NCBI GenBank assembly: GCA_031216915.1
Contig: CM062293.1
Coordinates: 153,148,285 to 153,212,284 of the forward strand
Reading direction: 5' to 3'
Length of the DNA: 64,000 nucleotides
Source: Pictodentalium vernedei
Lineage: Eukaryota > Mollusca > Scaphopoda > Dentaliida > Dentaliidae
A program made the position numbers and the translations under genes. Positions 23,601 to 32,515 of this stretch are shown here, in pieces. The notes beneath the pieces are model-generated. The model saw nothing but the letters and a program-made list of their open reading frames with translations, had not been told where the DNA came from and did not search any database. Positions within the stretch are counted from its first letter, which is position 1. Each line of letters begins with the position of its first letter.

Positions 23601-26306
23601 GTCAACATCGACCGAACTGCTAGTGGACCATAAACTTCCTGCAAAGCTTCAAGACCTGATCCAGCCATCATCGAGCCGATACTGCCGAGAAAGCTCATGA
23701 TTGTGTGGAAACCACCCAACCTGCAGACAATGTTCATGGATTGATCAATTATTATCTCATTTGCCTTCAACCATAAAGGCTGGTCAAACGTGACGCACGG
23801 GGATGGGATGTTCAATCTGATCGCTTGCTCTGAGATGAATTTCAATGTGGAAAAGATGCATGTGCTGTCTGTTGGGCTGAGGTCTATTATTGGGAGAAGA
23901 GTATATCTGATTTCGCTTGATGCTCTGAACCGTGCACAGAATGCGCTAGTTGCATGAAGCCGGACCAATTAGGAACAGTGTCATCTACTGCTCTAGATAG
24001 CCACTCACAATGCCATAGAACGTCAGTACTCAGGCTAGATGGAAGTGTATGTGGTGATTGCAGCTCTACTACTGGTTTGTACCTCAAACCACCAAAGCCT
24101 CTCCTCGTTGATTCCAAGTAATCAACCACTGGGATTCCTTTATTCACCAACATTTGTTCAACGCCAACTCGAGCTCTGCGTTTTATCGATGTATGCGACA
24201 TAGGGGTGGATGGCACCTGAGTTTGGGTTGACCAACTCATACCCATATTATATATATATTATATAGTGGCGATTATACCCATACCATGAAGTGAACCTTT
24301 CACATCGATAGTCGCAACGTTATGGTCGACGTTGTCTGCAACCCACTGTACGAATTCTCCGGGGAAATAGTTAGATGTATAGCTGTCAACAGAATCTAGC
24401 TCCATCACACCTTGCTTATACCGTTTGACCTCCTCATAGGTGATAGAAAACCCAAGCTAACTAGTTCATTAACGAGCCATTTTGACCCGAAAGTATGGTC
24501 CATTTCTACTCCTAACCCGAATAGGGTAGGTGTTATGACTGATCTTGGTCTAGCCGATTGGACTATAGAGTGACCTATGCTGTTTCGTTTTATATCATTT
24601 GGTATCAAGCCCTGGAGAAAAGACTGTAGGTAGGCTGGGATCCAGGTTTTGCCTCGCGAAATGTCCTATATGTCAGCAGGGGTTGGATACCTATCTATAT
24701 CATACTCCATCTCTCTAAGCTGCCCCTTGATCAATTTTGCTGCAGTAACAATGATCCTTTCAGCTTCATCACTTATACTTTCTTTCTTGTCCGCATACCA
24801 TTTTTCATTTATCAGATATTCAGCCATGTTGCGAAAGCATAGGACAATGTCGCGACCCTGTACCCTGGCGAAAAAGATATAATCGCCATATCGCTCTTCT
24901 AGTTTCTGCTTCAGTCTCTTTTTTGTGTACACAGTTGATTCACCTGCGATCTCTTCCATCTTCGAATGCAACTCGGTCAATGTGTACAGTTCTGAATCGG
25001 AATGAGTTTCTAAGAATTCACATATGCACTCAAACCAATGTTCCATGCCATGGTCAGGTTTTCGACCAGCTGGTCTCGCAATTTCCAACTGTCTATAGTT
25101 TAGGAATTTCGTATGGCAGAGTGGATGATAGACAGCCTCGGCAGCTACCAGATCAATGCAACTCAATAGCCGAACGCTTACTTCTGAAGCTAAACTATCC
25201 CCTCTCAGTTCGCAATGTTCGAGGAGGGTTTCTCGTATAGGTAGTGTCTCGACGGTCCTGATAATTTTGTTCCTATCGGGGTGGCGTGGATCAATTTTTG
25301 CGGCGCTACCACAGAACAAACAGTGTGTCTTGAAGTCCAATACAGGCACATTACATCTCAATTTCTTGGCCGACGGAGCTTCGATGTCAGAAGAGCTTGC
25401 AGCAGATGCCCGCTTCGCATCAGTGAAATCCCTACGGCAATCTGAATGAACCAGAACAACACCTACGGGGTCCTGTTGAAGCTTGTCCAAAAGGTGTGCT
25501 TCAAGGTCTGATCTCTCCCTGACATTACAGAAATTAAGCATGGTATGACAACCTTTCTTGGTGACTTTAACTAATTTGACTTCATCGAAACCAACCTGGC
25601 AAATTACACAGGTATCATCTCGAAAGCGACCACCTTGGTGTGAAGCCATATCTAATCAAATGGTGGAAATATGCCGATGGAGGGAACGGATTATTTTCTC
25701 TTAGCTATAAGTAGTACGGATCCTGAGGCGGATTATCGAAACTGGATTAATAGACAAGAAATATGATATTGACGAAATATGAAAAAGGACAATGTGACTA
25801 AGAATTGTTTCCTGTGTATGTTAACACCGAAACAAAGAAAATATGTCAGAATGACAAAACAATCGAATAATTCGAGAGCACGTGGCGATAAGCTTATAGC
25901 GATGTGCTGTGTGTAACAGAATCGCTGGAATACCCGCGACTGATATGATGTAATTATCTTTCTCCAGTGTGCTATACAACGCTCTTTATTCGCGGTGTAC
26001 ATCAATTACGTGGGCTGGTATAATACTATAGTCATTATATTGTATTCTACTGACAGGAAAAATCTGAGAAGAGACAAATTCCTGCCCTTAATACAGAACC
26101 GCCTGGAAAATGACATCGGGAAATTGGTAAAAATAGCCACCACCCCACCCTCAGTTGAGACGCTATGAAAAATTTTCCCCAAGGCGGATTTTAGCGGATT
26201 TTGGATATGTTGTTCCCAGATAAATTCCGCGTCGAATGACACCAAAATCAGTTTTTATCAAATTTTTTCCAGGTAACACCACTTTTTTAGTTCAACGCCT
26301 GTACTA
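20631..26306 (-). mobile_element. TIR-bounded element carrying a PIN-like gene
   Basis: The ends are inverted repeats of about 130 bp. Left 20631-20760 and right 26170-26306 share TAGTASAGGCG ends, 'gaaaaaatttgat', 'ctgattttggtgtcattcgacgc', 'gaatttat', 'aacaacatat', 'aaaatccgc' and 'aaatccgccttggggaaaattt'. Identity is high over the inner 90 bases. It sits inside the R1 element, and comparison with the uninterrupted R1 copy at 2231 suggests a 3-bp TTA target duplication. Its one long gene runs on the minus strand at 21141-25649. A deleted relative lies at 30735-31985. I cannot assign it to a named transposon superfamily. Confidence 0.75.
21141..25649 (-). pseudogene. Large PIN-nuclease-like protein of the TIR element, with frame breaks
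   Basis: About 1500 codons from ATG 25649 to the end near 21141. N-terminus: Cys/His clusters (CVICQVGFDEV, HSDCRRDF, HCLFCGSA, YHPLCHTKF) suggest zinc-binding modules. The middle part is helical with the conserved-looking 'TIDVKGSLHGMGII' near 24320-24280. The C-terminal third has acidic motifs of a PIN/FEN-like nuclease: LDGGALLHR, RIVFDGYGQRPTTKTQEQRRR, VVIVADDTDVLVMSVYHW and FIHAWSGCDVTSATFGHGK. A Cys-rich tail follows (CKCKMASKKPCG, CSCRKNALKC, CGDCRGENC). Breaks: an in-frame TAG after PTPADI (24666), a frameshift near 24455, one near 23970, one near 23040, and TAA at 21681 just after the GHGK block. I recall multicopy proteins of this type in marine invertebrates with no settled function. 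The nuclease reading is inference from motifs. Confidence 0.75.
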
Positions 26307-26781
26307 TTAATGAAGCACCGGGTTGTAACCAAACCATTCCTATAAACCTTCATCGACAATCTCAAAATCCTCCCAGTGGAACCCGAGACGCGTGTCACTG
26401 AAAAAATGCTACTATTTCTAGGACTAGACATGGTCTCATTGGTTAAATAAATAAAAAGAAATTAGCGATTACCAGTTTTTGTCCACCCAAACCGCCTAGA
26501 AAAGGCGTGGTCCTTCTAATAAATACAGTATGGCCGCCGTGTACTGGTCACTTTCCACGGGTAGGTAATATTTCCACGGGACGCATTGATTTTAGATTCC
26601 AAACACTAGTTGTAGGAATAATCATAAAAAAATTAATTAATGATGCGCCTGGTACAATCCGGTGCTTCATTAATTAACATTTTGCTGATGATAATTGTTA
26701 TTACCTGGTAAACGCAGACGTGGACTTTGCAGACCAAGCGTGGATTACAAAACTAGTCCACAGCGGCTGTACTGTAGAATC

Positions 26782-27012
26782 TTAACCCTTTGAACCCTTG
26801 TAGTATCATCCATGTCAGTTCAATGACAGCGATTGGAAGACTCCATATTCATTATTTGAGGGCAGACCAATTAATATTTTCAACGTGCAGCCCGAAGGCT
26901 GCACGTTGAAAGTAATGATTGTCTATCCCACAGATTTGTGTTGCAGCCAATCTAGTTAATGGAATTATGACGCATCATGTTCCTGGTCTGGCCTCCGATG
27001 TTCAAAGGGTAA
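26782..27012. mobile_element. R3 palindromic MITE
   Basis: The left end is TTAACCCTTTGAACCC and the right end is 'ttcaaagggtaa', with arms about 90 bp ('tccatattcattattt', 'gaccaattaatattttcaacg'). The tip is 'cgtgcagcccgaaggctgcacg'-like at 26885-26906. TTAA plus CCCTTT ends suit a piggyBac-type non-autonomous element. It abuts the R1 right end at 26777. Confidence 0.75.
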
Positions 27013-27084
27013 CATTAATAAATTCAAGACAATACAATACCCATAGACCACCTCAATGCTGAGTTAGACAATAACCACAATATT

Positions 27085-27177
27085 AAATTGTCTACCCACA
27101 AATAATGAATATGGACTTTTCCAATTGCCACCATTGGACTGACACGGAAGATACCACCGGAGTTCAAAAGGTTAAAA
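27085..27177. repeat. R3 right-arm fragment
   Basis: 'taatgaatatggacttttccaattgc' through 'gttcaaaaggtta' duplicates the right arm of R3 without its partner arm. Confidence 0.6.
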
Positions 27178-27675
27178 ACAATAAGGTGCCACATAGATTT
27201 CTAATCTACCTCTGACACTTTTGAACAGGAACAAATCTGCTTAATCCCCAATTGTGTTTTGTTTGTGTAACAAGCAGAGCACAATATTGTATTCAAATCA
27301 ATACCATGTCCCTACCTGAAGCGTATAATTACTGTAGACTGCCAACTCAGTTTTCTTCACAAAATTAGTTAAGAAATCTTTCGTTTAATTAAACAGTAAT
27401 TTTCCAAAACTATTGTCCTACAATTTAGCCTTTAACAGGCGGACGTACTGAATAGTCACTTTTTATATTCTATATTCACCAATAAAAATGTTTTGTACAA
27501 AATACCTGGAGACATGTAAAAAGGTGTTAGCAAAATTCTAAGTCAAATCATTTACACGTCTGAGCACACGTGAACGGACAAACAACCAGTGAATATCACT
27601 GCAACGCACGGCATCGTACAATAACACACAAAATTCTCATTTTTATTACAGCGATATAAACTAAATTTCGATAAC
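27178..27675. other. Upstream of candidate first exon
   Basis: AT-rich, no gene. 'tttttattacag' at 27640-27651 could be a splice acceptor or part of a 5' UTR before the ATG at 27676. No TATA element was recognised with confidence. Confidence 0.35.
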
Positions 27676-27966
27676 ATGTCTTTTCAAGTGAAATATTCAG
27701 CATCGGACTTTAAAAAGGATAGCAAGGGGGCCGGAAAAAGGGACAAGAGAGAAAGTAAAGAGGAAAAGGACGATCATGAGAAGTTAAGCAGTAAAGGTAG
27801 TAGTTGTAGCGACACTAATAGTTATATCAATAATAACAATAATAGCAAGAGCTGTGATGGTTTTACCACCACCGTAGGAAGCACCGGCGTGGGTGACAGC
27901 TCCGTTAGCTCCTACTCTGCCAGTTCTTGTGCCGAGTGGGCCCCAGTAAAAACAACCAGACTCTGA
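27676..27966 (+). CDS. Candidate first coding exon, Ser/Asn/Lys-rich; possibly OATP N-terminus
   Basis: The 97-codon frame begins MSFQVKYSASDFKKDSKG, is strongly charged, and then turns Ser/Asn-rich (SYINNNNNSKS). It is neither a LINE nor a MITE sequence. Possible donor GTAAAA follows GAGTGGGCCCCA (27942-27956), in phase 0. That would fit an acceptor at 47829 in front of LEADVQVK. Alternatively, coding continues in the +2 frame to about 28120 (NNGKSSNGNPPKTRPPLFQQ) with the same composition, which would mean an indel near the ggg/cccc run at 27946-27954. Long low-complexity N-termini occur in some OATPs, but the 20-kb link to the next exon is inference. It may also be a separate gene. Confidence 0.45.
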   Translation: MSFQVKYSASDFKKDSKGAGKRDKRESKEEKDDHEKLSSKGSSCSDTNSYINNNNNSKSCDGFTTTVGSTGVGDSSVSSYSASSCAEWAPVKTTRL

Positions 27967-28124
27967 GTTGTAACAATGGTAAAAGCAGCAACGGCAACCC
28001 ACCTAAAACAAGACCTCCTCTCTTCCAGCAAAGTCTTGAGAGCAAGTCTGGGGGAAGAGGGTTCAATGATCTTTTTTCATGTTTTCTTTGTAACTACTCT
28101 CTAACATATTTTCAAACAATTTAG

Positions 28125-28470
28125 CGAAAAAAAATAACCCTTTTGTTCTATATGCCCACTTTCTTCATGTCAGTGCTCTGCTTGCAAACAACAGTAAAAC
28201 TTCGGTGAAATCATTAGGGTCAGTATCGTAAGGGTGAAGATTAGGTGATCACTGGTATACCTTACCTTTACTGAACTGATCATAAATCATTACAATTGTC
28301 AACCATTTTAGTCCAGTTTAAGATGGAAATTCCTTTACCAGTATGTTAAGTTTGCAAAATAAAAAAGGTTCAAATAACTAATAAAGATGATAGTACTGGA
28401 CCTGAAGCACTCATTGTTTGTTTAGAACATGATATGGAATGAAAATTAACACAGAACAATTTAGGATGTT
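28125..28470. other. No gene seen
   Basis: AT-rich, presumed intronic, no recognisable repeat. Confidence 0.4.
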
Positions 28471-28739
28471 TTAAGTTCCCTATTCTTCAAGTTTGCCAAT
28501 ACTGTCTGAGGCGTGATGGGCAAAAACATTCTCCATTTGTGGAAATGTTCAGTAAAAAGTTAATTCTACAGCTCTGTAGCATTTCGGGGCATTAATGATA
28601 AAATAACAACTGCAGTCTGCAGCCGAATGGCTGCAGACTGCAGTTATTATTTTATCCTCCCTGTATATTGATATTTGACTTGCCCGTAAGTGTACACAAA
28701 GGCGATACCATTCCAGGAAATGAGGATTCAAAGGGTTAA
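28471..28739. repeat. R3-like palindromic element, diverged left end
   Basis: TTAA at 28471 and at 28736-28739, right end 'attcaaagggttaa'. The tip, at about 28600-28650, is an almost perfect stem 'aaataacaactgcagtctgca'/'tgcagactgcagttatta' with loop 'gccgaatgg'. The inner stem differs completely from typical R3, while the right outer arm resembles it. Confidence 0.65.
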
Positions 28740-29582
28740 ATAATCACAGATCTCTACCATCTGGGTTTTTATTGTGTCGTTTATTCATCGACTGCCAAAT
28801 TTTTCTTCTCTCAAAATGCATGGATACCATCTTGAACGGATTAAGGTTGGTGTCACGCTCTCAGGCCACCAATCTAGTTATGTCGTTCAACGAATAGTCC
28901 GACAGCCCGAAGGGGTAACCTTGCAATGTAGGGAAGTAAAAGGTTTTTTTGTCGTTTCAAGGGTAACATTTTGCGCTGAATCCGAATGTGAATAATGCCA
29001 CTCAGCAAACCTCTAGGCAACTCGAGGTATTCAAGATACCGTCCAATATGGCCTCCAAAACCCTCTATTTTCATAACTTTGTTTCATATCACAAAGAAAC
29101 TTACACAACGTATGTACGTACGGTCAAGATGAAGGCCACAGATAGAAGACAAAACTTGGAATGAACATGCACATCAACGTTTTTTGTCTGGATTACAATT
29201 TATTAATGGGAAGAGATATCATAATGAAACTTAAGTAACGTATGTACCACAACAAGGCAGCATGTTGCGCACAAAATTCACAGCCGACACACTAAGGTCA
29301 ATATCACAGATCGTCTAACGGTCATTTTATCGAAATTGACCACCAGCGTCAAAACGAGGCTGAATTACGCCAATATAACGCGAAGGTCCATTGGCTGGAA
29401 GTTTAAGATGAATAGGATTTAAATACAATTAAAGCCGACTGATTATGAAATATTTTCTCGACGAAAATACAAAAATGTGCATTGAAGATGTTATCAGACC
29501 AAGTAAGACAACTGACTGGACGGGGGTTTACAAGCTAGGGATGCGTTGGCTCTTTTCCATTTTGATGGAATCATTGACCACT
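28740..29582. other. No gene seen
   Basis: No recognised repeat or exon. A short plus frame at 28774-28995 has no family resemblance. Confidence 0.4.
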
Positions 29583-29822
29583 TTAACCCTTTGAACCGGA
29601 AGGCCCCTTTTCCGGGCCAGAATCGTGACACAATCTGAATTCATAAAGTAGATAGTTGCTCCGTGAATTTGCGTGGTATCCCAATTAAGATATTCAAAGT
29701 GCAGCATGAAGGCTGCACTTTGAAAATATTGATTGGTCTTCCCCTAAGCGACGAATATAGACTCTTCCAACTGATGACACCAAACAGACGTGGAAGATAC
29801 CATCAGGGTTCAAAGTGTTAAT
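29583..29822. mobile_element. R3 palindromic MITE
   Basis: TTAA at 29583-29586 and 29819-29822, with CCCTTTGAACC and 'gttcaaagtg' ends. The inverted arms meet at the tip 'agtgcagcatgaaggctgcact'-like at 29698-29719. Confidence 0.8.
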
Positions 29823-30734
29823 ACTTTTTTAAATATTTCGATGAGCGTAGCGAACAGAGACGTTCCTTGAGCATAGTGGGGCTGAAGGAAATGCTGGAAA
29901 TTATTGGGAGATATGGGAATAAATGAAGACGCGAACTAAATGAAAACAAAAGCAAAGTAATACCCGAGGGTCGTAAAGTGGAACCAACTCAAAGGTGGAG
30001 AGAGGATAAGTTCTGTATTTTGGAAGGTAGCAGCACAATTCTAAGTGTGGGGGCGTCAGATGACTACGACGAGTGTTTGTGAGTAAATATAGACATCACG
30101 GGGAATGGACAACTACCGAAACCACACGAATAAACTAACCGTGAAGGGGTTGCGAATTCTTAAACAAATGAATCTTTTAGGGAGAAATAGCGTCAATAAG
30201 GTTTTCGAAGGGAATTGTTGGTGTACCTGGTATAACATATGGTACGAAAGCGATACCGCTAAACCAAGCGGTTGTAAAGAACTTGGAAACTCTATAGAAT
30301 GAGGTAGGCCAATTGATAACACGGTCGCGTAATGTCACAGCCATAGACGCAATCAGGGCGAGCTTGGGTGGATGAAGATCAAGGACGAGATAGACTTCAC
30401 GAAACTCTATTATCTTAACTATTTTGCAAATCTCTCCGACAGCCAATGGTGTAAACTAACGTTCCGGAATATTTGAAATTGAAATACAAAGACAGGGTGG
30501 ATTGAGCAAGTGAGGAAGTTATCACAGACCTATTAAATGGTGATCTCTGACTTAGATGTGGGGACAACCCGGCAAAAAAAAAATAGTAAGAGAAAGAGTC
30601 ATGGGTGATTGCAACCGAAATTGTTGAGAGGGGGGTCAAAGCCAAGAGGTCTTTAAGTCTGGTCGTGGTATGTCATTTTCGAAGTCTACCTGGAAGATAT
30701 TTGTAACGAAGATGTGTTGGTGTTATTTTGAAGA
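29823..30734. other. No gene seen
   Basis: Short frames on both strands without recognisable domains. 30570-30580 is a poly-A run. Confidence 0.4.
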
Positions 30735-31985
30735 GGAATATCTCCCCTATAACATATGCAAAATTTGCTAAAATCTGCTTTGGGGAAAATGTTTTACAGC
30801 GCTTCCAAACTACCTTGTCATCTGCACTGTGGTGATAAGTTTTCGGTCAGATTTTCGTTATAAAGCTTGTACTTTGCGATATCGTATTACAATATTCTCG
30901 TTGAATAATCAATGCCCTCAAGTGTTCTTCAATATTGCTGACATTGTACAGAGGGTAGGCCACGAGAAAGCTGCACACGTGCATTTCATTCACACCTTGA
31001 GGGGATGCGACCAAACCCAAACAGCCGCAATTTATGGTCAGGGTAAGACAAACTTGATGAACAAGATCCCATTTGAAGACGTACAACGCGTTTCTTGTGT
31101 TATGGCGGTTTTCAACACCAATCAACCAGAAATTGGGGAGGTTGGTATCCAGTTGTACAGGATAATGTATAAGGGAAAAATAGATGACACTTTGAATGGC
31201 CTACGATTTGCTAAATTTATATCGAGGGAATCGGTGCAGTAATTCAGAAGAGGTTGCAGTTAACTCTGAGGAAGAAGATGCATAGGATTGATGCCTTCAC
31301 TTTGTGGTGCGTGATGATATATTGAGTCAAAATCAACCGTCTTAATTTCAGTTCCCAAGAACTGTATGAAGGATACATTTGTGAGATGAGTTATACGAGG
31401 GAATTTGATTCGTCTCCGTTGTAGTTACCGTAAACGGTAACGATGAATCTGTCAGGCTGCTGGGATTGTATCACGAACACCTGCATATTTAGCACTTACA
31501 TCTTGATTTCTATTGTTTGTTATCAGGATACTCTGGTTGTTGTATTCTATCATAAGTATTGTCGCAATATAAATACGAGAATTAATATTTTGTCACTTAC
31601 GCTTAAGTCGGAATTTCGTTGCAGAGAATTTCCGGACTCCGCTCCGATATTCGACCATTTTGGCAGCCATGTTGACAACCATCTTGGACAGCAGGCAAGA
31701 CAAGTTGAAAATTCATCGAAATTTATCACCACCGTTCAGTTTTGTGCACATTGTTGAGATACGGTTGCAAATCGCAGATCCATACCAATGTTATTCCAAC
31801 ATTTGTTTTTTTTTTAGAATTGGCAGCCCTCCTGGACGCTATCTTGGATAAAAAAAAAATTCCCCAAAGCGGATTTTAGCGGATTTTGGATATGTTGTAG
31901 AGCAGACATTTCGACGTCGATTGACACCAAGAAACATTTGTTATAAATTTCTTCCGGGTCTAGTCCTATGTCGACCAGATTATTT
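30735..31985 (+). mobile_element. Internally deleted relative of the PIN-gene TIR element
   Basis: The left end at 30735-30800 ('aacatatgcaaaatttgctaaaatctgctttggggaaaat') matches the inner TIR of the 20631 element. The right end at about 31855-31975, reversed, gives 'tttataacaaatgtttcttggtgtcaatcgacgt', 'caacatatccaaaatccgc' and 'aatccgctttggggaa'. The orientation is opposite to the large copy, and the contents are only about 1.2 kb. Confidence 0.65.
30910..31238 (+). pseudogene. Diverged C-terminal fragment of the PIN-like protein
   Basis: The frame reads FNIADIVQRVGHEKA, HFIHTLRGCDQTQTAAIYGQGK, EIGEVGIQLYRIMYKGK and DTLNGLRFAKFIS. It parallels WKIADIVEKIGE, FIHAWSGCDVTSATFGHGK, VGKMGTELFVMLYSGK and DTLNGLRYSKFM of the 21141-25649 gene in the same order. 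About half the residues are shared, so the two elements are distinct subfamilies rather than a recent duplication. The N-terminal 1000+ codons and the Cys-rich tail are missing. Reading through the position where the large copy has TAA supports that stop being a mutation. Confidence 0.78.
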
Positions 31986-32442
31986 GGGCGGTCTGTGTGA
32001 TAAAGAGAAGCCAGCCATTGAAGAGTACCTTGATGGAACTTTTGGGGAACCACTGGTGTGCCAAGCTGATGTCGCGGCCGCTGAAGCTTAGGGGGAAATT
32101 GGGAAGGACAGTGAAAAGGAGTGCCAAATGTGTAGTTTAGGAGTATGAAGACCCTGGAACACTTTCTATTAGAAAATCCAAAATACCAATCTAACTGAGT
32201 AAGATTCACTGAGTGTATAATGGGGAGATAAGTTGGGGGAATGGGGGAATGGTGGATATGTGGTTAGTGGGTGACACGAAGGAGAAGGTTGGTATGCTTA
32301 TTGGAGAGGTTGGAAAGAATGGGGGTAACGAGAATCATCAAATAGTTCGTTTCCGGGTGTGGAAAGGAGAGAAAAGGCGTATAGTAGGGGGCATTTGGGA
32401 GCACAAGGTTAATCATGGCCTTCTCACCGCGACAAAGTGTTA
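31986..32442. other. No gene seen
   Basis: Unremarkable sequence between the TIR element and the LINE tail. G-rich on the plus strand from 32220. Confidence 0.4.
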
Positions 32443-32515
32443 TTATGAATGAATGAATGAATGAATGAATGAATGAATGAATGAATGAATGAATGAATGA
32501 ATGAATGAATGAATG
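32443..32515. repeat. (ATGA)n / (TTCA)n tail of the adjoining LINE
   Basis: About 18 tetranucleotide units exactly at the 3' end of the minus-strand LINE, as LINEs of CR1/Jockey type often end in short tandem motifs. Confidence 0.85.

Larger units (their letters stand above)
20524..26777. mobile_element. R1 palindromic TIR element, split by a larger insertion
   Basis: The left arm (20524-20630) starts 'ttacagtacaggtg' and contains 'gtaatccacgcgtgga' and 'acgaggtaacaaa'. The right arm (about 26530-26777), read in reverse, starts 'ctacagtacagccgctgtgg', with 'gtaatccacgcttgg', 'accaggtaataac' and 'gttaattaatgaagcaccgg'. The sequence after the insertion (26307 on: 'ttaatgaagcaccgggttgt') continues the left arm exactly where it stopped. 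A solo copy is at 2231-2472. Confidence 0.75.
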
